A DNA stretch of 64,000 bases, taken from assembly GCA_018350325.1 (NCBI GenBank), contig JAEVLN010000003.1:3000681-3064680 (forward strand), read 5' to 3'. How positions within the stretch are numbered: position 1 is the first letter of the stretch; every line of letters starts with the position of its first letter. The stretch comes from Globodera rostochiensis. Its lineage: Eukaryota > Nematoda > Chromadorea > Rhabditida > Heteroderidae. Made by a program: the position numbers and the translations under genes. Below the pieces are notes generated by a model. That model was not told the origin of the DNA, made no database searches, and saw nothing but the letters and a program-made list of their open reading frames with translations. This document shows positions 20,553 to 32,655 of this stretch, in pieces.

Positions 20553-21391
20553 ATGCCAATTCCGACCGAATCAACCACTGGGGGAGACATGACAGCAGCT
20601 AATCAGGGTAAAAAAATCGATCGATTAATTATTAAACTAAAATCCTTTTAATTGCCAAATTTATGACCAACTTTCTCTAATTTAGACCCATCCGAAGAAT
20701 CAGGGTGGTGGTGCTCTGTCCGCGCTGAAAAGCGATTGCTGCCGGGAAATCCTTACTTCGAAGTGAAAATCCTAGCGAAAACGATAGGGTAATTTTTAAA
20801 TATTATAAAGCATTTGGTGTGCTTTAGCCATATTTACATTGGACTTGCGACTAAACAAATGCCATTGAATGAATATGTTGGAGATCACAAAGGCACTTAC
20901 GGATACGGAAGCTGGGGCTTTCTTTTTGGTCACGAAGTTGAGGGATGTGAGCATGGCTTCATCAATGGACGTCCTTTCATCTATGGAAAGCCCAAATTTG
21001 GCGTTGGCGACGTCATCGGCTGCGGCATCAATTTGGCAACTCGCCAAATTATTTACACAAAAAACGGGCAGCGTTTGGGTGAGAAAGAAAAAGAATAAAA
21101 TTTTATTTAAAAAAGCGGTGCAAATGTCCGATTTTGCTAAAGGATTTGTGGACATAATAAGTGTTGAGGGAGGGTTATGCGCTTTTTCCTAAATTTATTT
21201 GTGTTTCTTTATTTAAGAAATTAAATATTTGTTTAAATTATTTTTTGTTTTGATTTGCAGAGACCGCCAATTTATTTGTCAATTCTGCCGCCGCCGATTT
21301 GTTTCCATGCATTTCGTTGGGCAGTTCTGGCACCAAAATTGAAGCAAACTTTGGGCCGAAGTTCCAATTCAACATTGCCGATGAGATTTAA
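20553..21391 (+). CDS. compact SPRY-domain protein without coiled coil (locus 2)
   Basis: Four exons, 20553-20607, 20686-20788, 20828-21078 and 21261-21391, all GT-AG and in phase, encode 179 residues. The N-terminus is [19 protein letters not shown], the same as locus 4. The second exon begins as in locus 4 (Asp-Pro-Ser-Glu-Glu) but passes within one codon into the SPRY exon ([11 protein letters not shown]). The coiled-coil, membrane and first SPRY exons present in locus 4 are therefore absent, removed by a deletion that kept the frame. The SPRY core is complete from there on: [27 protein letters not shown] and [14 protein letters not shown]. No signal peptide or membrane segment is present, so the product should be soluble and intracellular. 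The missing first strand of the domain may impair folding. Confidence 0.75.
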
Positions 21392-21399
21392 ATTGGGGA

Positions 21400-22870
21400 A
21401 TTTTTACTCATCTGTTTTATAACATTAGATTAACTTGTGCGTTATGAGAGAACATAAATTTTTTTGTTTTGTTTTTCAAAGTCGATAAAAAGGTATTCTA
21501 GGGGTTATCAGATCGTAGCATCCAAATCTGACCCGATTTCAAATCCCAGACCAAAATTCAAACAAGTTCTGCATTTTCCATTTAATTTTTTTTGATTTGC
21601 ATTGTGCTGAATAAAGAATGGCAGTTTGGGGCATAAATTAAACGATGAAACATATTTTGGCACTTCTATGTGGCTAAAACAATTAACAAGAATGCAAATT
21701 GCTTGTTACGGTGTTTTTTTATTTATTGTATTTAAATTTATTTGATTGAACTTAAATTTAATCAATCTCGTCACGTCGCTCATTTGAAAAAATGTGTAAG
21801 TGTTTACAGTTTTGTTGTTAAAATAAATTAAAAGGTTTTGGGAAGGCGACGTCGTCGGCTGCGGCGTCAATTTAAAAAATAGCCAAATTATTTACACGCT
21901 AAACGGGGAGCGTTTGGGTGAGAACGAAAAAGAATTAAAATTGGGGGCAATTCAAAAGCGGCTCTAATGCCCGATTTTAACTTGTGGCGCGAATGTCTAG
22001 ACACCGTTTATTGGTTACGGGGGTGGGGGGATTTGACCTCCCTCCCGTTCAACCAATTCGGACGCCCGCGGACACGAATTCGAAAGTTTCAAACAAATTT
22101 TTTTATTGCACAAATTGTTCAAAAATACACGAAAAGAGACGGACAAAAAGCATCATCGCCAAAGCAATTCGTGGACATAATAAGTGTTGAGGGAGGGTTT
22201 CTGCCAACTTTTTATAGGCAAAGGGGGGGGGTCCCGTGATTTTAAATATTTTAATGTTATAAAATGCAGAAAATCCGCACAATTTTTCATCCCTAATTGT
22301 ATGAAATTCTTGTAAATTCAAATTATAATCAATTTTCAGGGAAAAAAATTTTTTTTAGTGTAAAAACGTTAATTAGATAAATAATAGTTAATTTTTAGAT
22401 CTATTAGAAAATATTTGAGATCATTAATGCTTTAAGTATTATTAATAAGAGGAAAATTTTGAGCGAAATATTTTGAACGAATTTACAATGAAAAGTTGGG
22501 ACAATTCCCAAAGGACAAATTTGAGGGCGATGCTGCTAACAAATGAGCACCCCCCCCCCCCCAATATTTTGATCAGAGTACATCCCCCCCCCCATCCACA
22601 CTCAAGTACACAATGATTGTTGTTGTTGACCATTGACCATTCAAAAATTATTCCTCGCAACCGACAAACAAATACATACATAAATAATATCAATTTTATA
22701 TTTTGTTGGGTCTCAAAAGAATGAAAAACATTTTCTATTCCCCAAATATGTAATCATTCTTCAATATTTCTACGGATGATTTTGCGGGGCTTTTGGAATA
22801 CATTTTTTGTCATTCCATCATAAATATAATTTAACCCATTTAAATCTATATCGGAAAGTTAAAATTAATT
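21400..22870. other. spacer with an orphan SPRY exon and C runs
   Basis: 21845-21945 is a fragment of the third SPRY exon ([21 protein letters not shown]) with its GTGAGA donor, without neighbours. CGTGGACATAATAAGTGTTGAGGGAGGGTTT occurs near 21150 and again near 22170. Long C runs lie at 22550-22595. 22605-22665 matches the flank of the F-box pseudogene near 13855. No complete gene. Confidence 0.5.
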
Positions 22871-22877
22871 TATAAAA

Positions 22878-24290
22878 ATGTCGGACAACGAAAGCGACGA
22901 CGAGCAGCAACAGCAAATGGAGGGAATGTGAGTTTATTTCTTAATGATCAAAATAAAGCAATGCCGTATATCCTAAATAGCAGCCCCCGGGGGTTCTCTT
23001 TTAGAATATACAGTAAGTCTCAACTTTCAGTTTGATTTGTGCCGACGTTTGGCTCGAAGTTTTCGCCTTCATTGACCCTTTTGAGCTCGGACTGAAAATG
23101 GCGCTGATCAGTGATCGATTGGACGCTTTGGTGGACGTCCATTTCAAGTCGAGAAAATGGTCGTTGGGTCGGCTGCAAATTCGTCGCGCAACTGACGGGA
23201 ATGGCGCACAAATTGTCAACAAACGCACTGGTGAACGGCAGCCAATTCCTCAGGAACCGTTTCCAGGCAAAGTGATCGGATTCGAATTGATTTGGATAAG
23301 GTAATTTCCGTTTTAAAAGAACACTACTTAAATTTAATTTCCTGAAAACATAAGAAAGCTTCTTTCCTCACTTCAATTTATTTTTGCACATTTTTGCGAA
23401 ATAGTTTAGGATTTTTAGCATAAATTTTACATTAAGAGAAGCTTTTCACACAATTTTCGACATAATTTAGGAGTTTTACCACAAATTTAACTTTTGAAAA
23501 AATATGAGAAGGATATTTTGCTAATTTTGTGATAATTCAGATATGTCGACCAAACCGTCATCGAATTTCTAAAACGTCTTTTAAACTCTTCCGGGACAAC
23601 TGTTGCAATTTATACCTCCGTCGACCAAAGTCGCAGCTGGGAAATTATTTGCGAAAAGTTTTGGCCTTTGGTCAATGACAACATTTGCGGACTTCGTTTG
23701 TCGGGCTCCTCCGTTCTCGGCCATTTGCGACAATTCTCTCCGGCGAACACCGCTTCTAACCAAGCCATGGCCAAATGGTTGCTCACCCCCCTCGGGGATG
23801 GTCTTCCGAAGATACTTCACTGTTCTTTGCATTATTCGGGAGGAATTGAAGGGTTCAAAAAGGTAATTTCATTTTTATAGACAGTTTGAGAGTTATTATT
23901 CCCTTAGGCCTTTGTCAATGCCTTGGAGCCGGTCAATTTCATCATCATCAGCTTTGAGATTGTTTTCTACGATGCGTTTATGCCATTTGAGCTGAAGAAC
24001 AATTTGACGGGTGAGCGATTGACATTTCGACAAATAAAGGGAGACAAATGGCTGTTGGTGCGTTGTCCGATTGGGCGAGAAGAGGACAAATGGGCCAATT
24101 GGGAGGCGGAGGCAATTCAGTGGAAATGGCACCGACAATGGAATCGCATCTCCATAAAATTCAACGATAGGGACATCGGCGACGGGTAAATGAATGAAAT
24201 TCTTTCAAAATTTTGAAATTTTCTAATTTCAGGATGGAGGCAAAGGCAGCACCAAGTGAGTGCAAAAAGTGCATGGCGGAGGGAATTTGA
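22878..24290 (+). CDS. F-box-like protein
   Basis: Five exons, 22878-22927, 23031-23300, 23541-23862, 23908-24185 and 24233-24290, with GT-AG junctions in phase, encode 325 residues. After an acidic start ([16 protein letters not shown]) residues about 17-55 form an F-box-like motif, [20 protein letters not shown] and [15 protein letters not shown]-box proteins join substrates to SCF ubiquitin ligases through Skp1. The C-terminal 250 residues have no repeats I can name, but contain Trp-rich stretches ([19 protein letters not shown]) and end in a Cys-x2-Cys near the terminus. I recall similar proteins as a large family in cyst nematodes; that is memory, not a search. A deleted copy lies at 14142-14526. 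The model is complete, with no disruption. Confidence 0.75.
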
Positions 24291-24349
24291 TGGATGGAAT
24301 TTAAACGGAAAAATCGATTATTTGGTACAAAAATTGTTGGCTTCTTCTG

Positions 24350-25238
24350 TTGTCGTATGAATGTTTGAAACTAGTGGAGTGAGGTACAACCCTTTCTGTG
24401 TGCTGCTAAAGCGCTGACGCGCTTGTAGAGCTTCGCTACCTAGATCGGGGTTCGTGGTGCAGTTTCGACACTGCTATTTACACTGGTAGATTTTGATACT
24501 TTAAATAAAGTAAAGGATGCCCTTCACGTTGTGCCAAAGCGACATAACCCTACAGGTTGCGTCGTAATGACATAACCATTGCGTTGTGTCACAGCGCCAT
24601 ATGTCTATAAGTTGCGGTGTAAGGGCCCAACCACACTTGCGTCGCAACGACAGAGCAGTATGTTGCGTCGTAAGGTCACATGCCTTTCACGTTGCGTCGC
24701 AGCGACATAACCCTACGCGTTGCATCGTAATGACATAAGACCATAACCTACACGCTGCGTCGCAACGACCAACCCTACATGTTGAGTCTCAACATGACCT
24801 TTAACTCTACTAATTTTATGTCAATACATAACCATACACGTAGCTTGTGACGGCATATCCTTACATATTGCGTCGTAGGGTAATTTTAAAAATTTTAATT
24901 TAAAACTTGCTTCAAAAAATAAACAAATATATAAAAAAATTTTAATTCAATATAAGAACTGTTTAAAAACATTGGTAGATATTGATATTTTAAATAACGT
25001 AAGAGCGTTATGCCTTCACGTTGTGCCGAAGCGACACGACCTTTAAGTTGTGTCGTAAGGGCATCATCTTCAGATTTCGTAGCAGCCAAGATTGCGTCGT
25101 AAGGTCCCAACCTACACGTGCGCCGCAACGGATTAGCACCTATATGCTGCGTCGTTAAGTCATGCCTTTCACGTTGCGTCGCAGCGACATAACCCTATAA
25201 GTTGCATCGTAATGACATATCCATTACGTTGTGTCGCA
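24350..25238. repeat. degenerate GTTGCGTCG minisatellite in two blocks
   Basis: Units of roughly 40-50 bases built from ACGTTGCGTCGCAGCGACATAACC and GTTGCGTCGTAATGACATA run from about 24520 to 24885 and again from about 25010 to 25235, separated by AT-rich sequence. The block opens with GCTAAAGCGCTGACGCGCTTGTAGAGCTTCGCTACC, found reversed at 42785-42835. Units are diverged, so exact copy number cannot be stated by eye. No gene. Confidence 0.75.
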
Positions 25239-25430
25239 GCTAACAATTGCTTAGACCAGTCCGTTCTGAGTATGGCTAAGAAGGCGGAGAATCTTTGCGC
25301 TTGTTTCCATGCCGAATGTGTGGCGGCGGCCGCGGAAGCGTCGCATTTGTCGGAACGCCAAGGATTGCGCGACGTGATGCTGCTGCAATGTTCATCGACG
25401 GATGGGCAGGGGGAACAGAACGAAGACTGA
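25239..25430 (+). pseudogene. terminal exon of an unrecognised gene, copy B
   Basis: Second copy of the exon at 1050-1334, joined at its 5' side directly to the GTTGCGTCG minisatellite. Retains LDQSVLSMAKKAENLC, a longer Ala run, LSERQGLRDVMLLQC and the same stop. Its acceptor and Ser/Asn-rich start are lost. Confidence 0.4.
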
Positions 25431-25899
25431 CGGTGGTGTACTGCTCGCTAAGAATCGGAAGAATTGCTCCGATTTAATTATTTTTTATAACATTTCGCCA
25501 CATCCTTTAATGCATAAATGGCAAACTCAATGCCCAAATAAACGTTCTGCTGAAATTGAAGATTTAGACTCGGAACAATCAATTCTTATCAGAAAACATT
25601 ACGTATGGTTTGGGGTGTCTTTCCCCTTCTCAGCGGACCACACTGTCCGGAACTTAATTTGGGAAGCAATAATTTGACGAGACTTGAGCCATTGGGTCGG
25701 CCTATCGCTTTTTTGGGGGGGCAGTGATTACTTCGCAGGCAAAGACAATAATGAGATAATTATACAAATTGTTTTTTCTTTCAAATATCGCGGACCCTCT
25801 CAGTTCATTCGTTCATATTAGAGCCCGAAATTTGTGCCCTAATTACATGACGCCGACCCTTCTTTTTCCCAGCGTTGCCTGTCGGCACCGCTGGTATCA

Positions 25900-26046
25900 T
25901 CCAAAAACCTCCTGGGCTCATAATCATTTCACACCATTTCATCTTTTCTTTTCCCCCCTCCCCCTCCCGCTTACCCCCCCCCCCCCTCCCTCCCGCTTCC
26001 CCCCTCCCCCTCCACGCCCCTCCCCCACCCCCCCACGCCCTTCTCC

Positions 26047-26102
<56 letters not shown>

Positions 26103-27060
26103 CTTCATTCAACCGCCCTATTCCATCCATTCATTCTTCCCCCCCCGGCACTTCTCCGATTTTGGCGTTTGTATCGGGCAATCTTCTCGCCGCCCCCCAC
26201 ATATTTGCCCCCCCCATTCATTCTTTGCATCTTTTGCCCTTTCCCCACTTACATTTTGTTTGTCACAGTGTCCCCTCCGGGGACAAAACGACCCAACTTT
26301 TCAGTCACATTTTACTTCTTTCTCATTGGCCATCTGCTGCCTCCTCTCCATACGGTACCAATTTTGTCAATTTCGTTAAATTCCGGATATTTCGATGTTT
26401 TCCTCAAAAGTCCGGAATCCGGTTAATCTCTGCTGGTGTACGCCACTCATCCCCCCCCCCCCATTCGTTTTCATCATCAATTGTGCTTCGGCTTCCAAAC
26501 CCCCTCTGCCACGCCCGGGGGGATCAACCAATACAAATCCCCCCCCCCCCCCCCCCCCTCTGGGCCCGGGGTTCGTTCATTTGTTTTTTGCTCTCTCCAT
26601 TTCTGCCCGCAAATGTTAAATTCACGCCCTTGAATTTTTAATAAAATCAAAATTTAAGGTTTGTCCCATCCAACAAAAGGTTTGGGCCTCTTTTATGCAA
26701 ATTCCACTTGCCCTCAAGTCGGGGGGAGAGGGGGGGGGGGGGGGGGGGGGACAATTGGAACCCAAAATTTGGGCCCAAAGAGATCGCCGAAGGCGATGTC
26801 GAGCGTGATCCAGACGATACAGATAACATTTTGTCACATCTACAATGAATGAATGGACGCCGGGGGGGGCAATGAATGAATTGGCCCCGGAGGGGCGTGG
26901 GATGATCCGATCCCTTGGGGCAATAAACAAATGGCCGGCGCAAAACATTGCAACACATCGCTTAAGGCGTTGAATGTGTGAAGATTTGTGTCTTTTTTCC
27001 TTTTATTTTGTTGTTTATTTGGCCCTGTTTCGATGTTATAACTTTTTTTGCTTTTACGTC
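25900..27060. repeat. C-rich composite repeat block, copy B
   Basis: Same module order as copy A. It contains an unbroken run of about 49 C at 26050-26098 and a long G run near 26730-26750. Such runs are prone to assembly and polymerase error, so their lengths should not be trusted. Confidence 0.75.
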
Positions 27061-27130
27061 TTTTTTTTAATGTTTTTTAACAAATGATTTAATGGTTAAA
27101 TTTTGAAACAAACCAACTTAAAAACAAACG

Positions 27131-30100
27131 ATGAATTCGCGAACCTCCTCAAGCGCCAGCTTCGATTTAGTGGCACAAAATGAAAATGGTAAAAAAAGTG
27201 CTAATTTGTAAATACAAAATCAAAGCTTAATGGTTTTTTAATGTTTTTAAATTAAAGTTTAATATTTATTATTTAATTTTTAATGACAGATGTGACGGAC
27301 ACTTTGCACGGTCAAAACAACAAAATTGAGCCGACCAATGACAAAGAATCCACTGCTGATCAGCAGGAGGCCGATCAATTGGAAGTGAGTTTTATTTTTG
27401 ATTAAGGAAATAGCTATTTTTAAACTGTAATTGAATTGGAATTGAAGGGCATGGTGCAGCAGCTGAATGGAAATGAGTCCGCAAAGATGGAGGAGCTTCA
27501 GAAACAGCAGCAACACAACATTGACGAGTCCGCAAAGATGGAGGAGCTTCAGAAACAACAGCAGCAACACAACATTGACGAGTCCGCAGAGATGGAGCAA
27601 CTGAACGTGGACCATTTGCAAAGTGATCAGAAGGCATTGCTGGAAAGACGACAACAAAAGACTGATCAAAAAGCACCGATTGATCAAGTGGGTTTAAACT
27701 TTAAAGGAATTAAGTTAGATGGGACCGAATTAGGGACAAAAAAAAGTCCCGGACAAAAAAGGACTAATGGGAAAAATAAAGAAAAATTATGGTAAATCCC
27801 AAAATGTAACAATACAGTAAGGTGTTCAACTCTATTTTTAAGCATTATCCCCTTAATTTAAATGCAATAATTAAAGGGAACGAGTCAACTGATCGAGGAG
27901 TGTCAGAACCAACAGCAACAAAACATCGACGCGTTGACTGAAGCACAAAAGGGAAATGGTGGGGCAATTGTTGTTTAATTTAACTCTATTTAAATTAAAA
28001 AGTGGAAATTGGTGGCAAAATGGGCAAGATTGGGAATTTGGTTGCAATTTTAACTTCGGCGGGGCAATGGCGGCGATACGGTAAGAAAACTTTTCTTAAA
28101 AATTGTTAGCCAACATTTTGGACTTTATTTTTTAGATCCTTTTCGAATCGTGGGGGCAATTGTTTTGCTTATTTTCATCATTTATGCGGTCCATCAATTG
28201 AATGCGCAAAAGGACTATCGTTTTAAAATGAATGGTAAATTCATTAAAATAGTAACAAATTTTATTTTTGATTGTTCTTTTTTTTAATTTTAGAGCAAAT
28301 GAATGAAATGCGACTGGAAATGGCTGAATCTCTGAAGTCTGTCCAAGCGATGGTCGGCGCCGAATTGGGAATTGGTAAAAAAACGAAAATTTTGGTTTAA
28401 AAATTGGAAATTCCCCCGTCTTTTAGTCAATCTCTAACAAAACAAATTGGAATTGTGCCAAAATTTAATATTCAAAGGCTTTAAACATTTTTTGGTAGTT
28501 GCAATCCCGCCTTTTCTGTCCCGAACATTCGTATTCTGCCCCATAATTTATTTAAAATTACATTTTCAAAACATAGGAAACTTTTCCATGGCTGCTCATG
28601 AGGAGGAGGAACAAACGAAGCTCGAAGAATTGAAAGTGAATTCTTTTATTTAAATAATTTTCAGAATTTATTAATTTAAGCATTTGCGGGAAGAGATAAA
28701 GCAATTTGAATTGGAATTGAAAGGCATGAAAGAAATTGGTAAGAACATTTAAAGTTTCCTTAAAGAAATTGTCAGTGATAAATGCTAGAGTTGTTCGGGA
28801 CTTGAAATTTACCAAGACTCGAGACTAAAAACCCGAGAAAATTTTCGAGTTGAGACCGAGACTCTCGAACAGCGGTACTAAATGCTATGTTATTATTGGC
28901 TCGGTGGGGGAACTCTCCCAAAAAACCCGGCTGGAATGCCGGTCCGTCAATTTTTAATAAAACAAATTGGAATTATATCAAAATTTAATATTCAAAGGCT
29001 TTAAAATTTGTTGAGAGTTGCGATCCCATCTTTTCTGCCAATATTTGGGCCATAATTTATTAGTTTTTTATTACATTTTCCAAAACATAGGGAAGCAGTT
29101 CAACGCTTCCATGGCTGCTCAGGAGGAGGAGGAACAAACGAAGCTTGAGGAATTGAAAGTGAGTTTTGTTTTTAATTCTTTATCAGGTCCAAAAAATATA
29201 ATTTTAAAATTCAATTTAAATATATTTTGTAAATAATTAACATTTTTATTTAGCATTTGCGGGAAAAGATTACGCAATTTGAATTGGAATTGAAAGGCAT
29301 CAAAGAAATTGGTAAAAAATTTAAACCTTCCTTAAAGTTTTTTATTTGTTAGATCCTTATCGAATCGCGGGCGTCGCGGGCGCAATTGTTCTGCTTACTT
29401 TTGTCATTTATACGGTCCATCGATTGAATGCGCAAAATTGTAAATGTATTAAAAATGGTTAATAAATTTTATTTTGATTTTTTTTTAAGCGATTGTCGTT
29501 GCCGAATTGGAGGAACAGAAACAGGCAAATGCCAACAAATTCGCCGAATTGGAAGGGCATCAAAACCAGCAGCAACTGAACATTGACGCGTTGACTGAAG
29601 CACAAAAGCGAAATGGTGGGGCAATTTTTGTTTAATTTAAATGCTTTATTTTCCCGTTTTGAAAAATATAAATAAATACAATTAATTAGGACTAATCCCA
29701 CAACAAAATCGATGGGATTCCTCGATGTGCCACAAGGACCTGGCGCTCTCTGAGCCCGACCCATTGATTGTCAAAAAGAAGCGAGAGGCTAATTGTGGTA
29801 AAAATATATTATTCTATTAAAGTGATTTAATTAAAAAGGTTATGTAACATAAAGAGCTCACAACATTTTTTCCGCTTACTTTTCAGCCGTTTCCTCTGTC
29901 CTCGCTGTTGAGCCAATTCCAAAAGAATTTTTGGCATTTCCTACTTTGAAGTGAAAATCGAAAAAAAAAGAGTAAGTTAAATAAATAAATAATTATTTTA
30001 AAAAAAATCATATTTAGCGGTGATATTCTCATTGGATTAGCGAACAAACAAATGCCATTGGACAGATATGTTGGACTTCACGACGGCACTTACGCATACG

Positions 30101-30510
30101 GAAACTATGGCACATTTTGGGGTCACGAAGTCGCGGGATGTTCCCACAACAAAAATGGGCGTCGTTACATTTATGGAAAGCCTTCGTTTGACGTCGGCGA
30201 CGTCGTCGGCTGCGGCATCAATTTGGCAACTCGCCAAATCTTTTACACAAAAAATGGCGAATGTTTGGGTGAGAAAGAAAAAGAATTAAAATTAAAAGAA
30301 ATTTTCATTTTTAAGGATTCGCTAAATTTTAAATGACTTTTTGTCTTAACTAATTATTTGTTTATTTATTTGTTTATTTTTGCAGAAAGTGCCGGTTTAT
30401 TTGTCTCTTTTGCCGCCGATTTGTTTCCATGTGTTTCGTTGTGGGGCTCTGGCGTCAACAGCGCCGAAATTGAAGCGAACTTTGGACCGAATTTTGAATA
30501 CAAATTCTGA
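27131..30510 (+). pseudogene. coiled-coil SPRY-domain gene with a frameshift (locus 3)
   Basis: Seventeen exons can be joined: 27131-27188, 27290-27384, 27448-27687, 27877-27958, 28003-28080, 28136-28234, 28294-28374, 28577-28635, 28681-28738, 29091-29158, 29254-29311, 29353-29439, 29490-29615, 29690-29797, 29887-29973 (approximate), 30018-30268, 30386-30510. Two membrane segments ([16 protein letters not shown] and DPYRIAGVAGAIVLL) and a C-terminal SPRY domain are encoded. The [16 protein letters not shown] and [14 protein letters not shown] exon pair is present twice (28577-28738 and 29091-29311). In exon 15 one T is missing where loci 1 and 5 read GAATTTTT(C/T)GGC. The frame then reaches TGA at 29952, before the SPRY core. 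A longer A run a few bases later restores the length but not the frame in between. Either a recent pseudogene or a homopolymer error. Confidence 0.7.
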
Positions 30511-31089
30511 GGGGAAGCCGCGCGGACAATGAAAAAACAATTTTTTAAATTTATTTTTCTTTGGAAAGATTCGGTCGATGACTTTTAAAGTTTACACATT
30601 TTGTTTTATTCAGTTTCCATTGTATTAAAGTTAGAGGGGCTTTGTTCAAAATATTGAACCATGAAAGGGCCGGATTTTGCCCTGGGAAAAAAACCCTGCA
30701 AAATGTGCTCTTTAAGCAAAATTCTCAAAAAAAATTGTATTTTGAACTAGGGATGCTCCCGACCACCGACTTTCCCGGCCCCGAGGGGTCGGGGAGCAAC
30801 ACTATTTTGAACCTAAATTTAAAAATTTTCGTAAAAGTCACGGGTTTTTGGAATCTCGATCTCGGGTCAAGTCTCGAGTCTCGGTAAATTATGTCTCAAC
30901 TCTCGAGCATCACTACAGCAAGTGATCGGACAGTGAAAAATGATTTTTTAAATTTATTTATCTTTCGAAAATACGGTCGATGGCTTTTAATTTTTTTTGA
31001 AAAACCGGAAACATATTTAACGTAAAAATTTTAAAATGAAGTTTAAAGTTTTTAAAACAATTTATTTTTAATAATATTGTGTTTACAAT

Positions 31090-31959
31090 ATTCACTTTTT
31101 TCACGACAAAAAAGTGAAAACCCCTGATTTTTTTGCCCAAAGTCCGGAATTACTGACCAAAAAATGTCCAAAAATCTGGAATTCGGTTACATCTCTAATC
31201 TGCAGCTTCCATTTCCTCCAAACAATTCAATCCCCGAAAGCTTCCGAATGCTTTTTATTCTTTTCTAAGGCAATTGGATTTTCGACGACAAAATTGGCAT
31301 CGCAAACAAAATTCAAAGAAGCAAAATAAATTTAATTGTAGCATCGTATTCTGATATTCGATAGGCTTAAAACGTGCTTTTAAAGTTATTCACTCATTTT
31401 GAAATTCCTTGCATAAAACGGAAAAAGGATTTGTTTGAGCTTTCCGGGAGCCCCATTAAAGTTGTACATTTATTTGTTCACCAACTTTTTGGGCGCATTT
31501 AGAAAAACTACACACTTTTCTTTCACGTGAACGCCCCCGGGGTGCTGTGGCCACATGAAATTTTGGTCCCTCCTTGGAACCTTTCTTGGCCAAATTTGAA
31601 ATTTTGTTAATTGCACAAAGGCAAATAAACTTAGAGTCCGGACTCCGGACCAAACAAATAATTGTACAAAAAACCCCAAATATTTTTTTTGTACAAAAAT
31701 TAGACCCAAAATTTTTGTTTTTGTTTGTTTGATCAAAGACCTCGTCAACAACAAAATAAAAACTCAGCCCAAAAAAAACCAAAATCTAAAAAATAGTGTA
31801 CAAGACCACCCAACACCCCCATTCAAAAATTGTTTGGTTTTTTGAAAATTCCTTAAGAAAAAGTGCCATAAAAATGCCGGTTGCCATATTTTATCGACGG
31901 TGATCTGAGAACCCTGGAACCGCAACTCATTTTAAAGAGAATTTAATTGAATTAAAAGC
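31090..31959. other. spacer without recognisable genes
   Basis: AT-rich. A - strand open frame of 108 codons (31456-31782) has no recognisable domain and lies in low-complexity sequence; I do not call it. 31020-31140 recurs near 46560-46720. Confidence 0.35.
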
Positions 31960-32255
31960 TTGGGGACCCACTCGAATCGCCCTCTTCCCATAACAGTCTT
32001 GGCCAACGACAATTGCTTTGCTTGGCCCGTGCACTGCTCCGCTTTAGTCTTTGTGTTGGTGTTGGACGAGGCGACCGCTTCCGTAGACTTTGCCACCGAT
32101 GGTTTGCTCTCCAAAGAATCACTCTGTCAAATTGCTCCTCAACCGCTTCGTCCTTCCGCCGAACATTTTCCCTCCCACTTCCGTTTAGCCCTCATCCAGG
32201 AAACAATCCGTCGCGAGTTTGGCCATTACACAATGTCCACCATCGACTGGAGACT
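31960..32255 (+). pseudogene. fragment of an ABCC-type transporter ATPase domain
   Basis: One frame reads VLVLDEATASVDFATDGLL, the Walker B and D-loop segment typical of the C-terminal nucleotide-binding domain of ABCC (MRP/CFTR family) transporters. Another frame reads LCLARALLR just upstream, the part normally next to the signature motif, so a frameshift separates them. Later TIRREFGHYTMSTI matches the usual TIR-x-EF...T-x-L-T-I-AHR region, but the AHR is replaced. No other exons of a transporter are nearby. It is a decayed fragment, perhaps carried by the surrounding repeats. Confidence 0.6.
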
Positions 32256-32655
32256 AGAGAAAGGACCGATCAAGATTCTCGATCAAAATCTCGGAAAATC
32301 TCGACGAGCGAGATTCTCGATCAAAATCTTGATCGGTACGAGACCATTCTCGACTACGACCGCGTTTGGTGTTCTTGTGATGGCCGAGTGCACAAATTTC
32401 GACTCGCCCCAAACTCTCTGCTGGCCAATCAAAATTCAATGTTCGCTTCAATGGCCTCCGATGCGCGAATTTGACGAGGGAGGGAATGAGCGGAAGAAAG
32501 TGCTCTCAATAACGATAATGTTTGTTGTGATTGTGGTGATATACAGAGTTCGTACTTGAGGACTGATTGAGATTTGGGTTGAGAATCTCAAAAATCTCGG
32601 CGAGATTTACCGAGATTTCGATCGAGAATCTCGATCGGTCCGATCTCTAATATAC
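32250..32655. mobile_element. GAGATTCTCGATC inverted-repeat element
   Basis: Left end TAGAGAAAGGACCGATCAAG, right end GATCGGTCCGATCTCTA: inverted with a two-base difference. Both ends are followed inwards by GATTCTCGATC and AATCTCGG repeats. Related arrays occur at 9170-9235, 57115-57300 and 59145-59280. Flanking duplications do not match, so the boundaries are approximate. The middle (32340-32560) is unrelated. Confidence 0.5.

Noticed and set aside
25769..26641. 290-codon proline-rich frame and overlapping 183-codon frame
   Set aside because: Same C-rich repeat block as at 1840 and 47870; includes an unbroken run of about 49 C. Not coding.
31456..31782. 108-codon - strand frame
   Set aside because: No domain, low-complexity AT-rich sequence, no paralogue in the window and no splice context.
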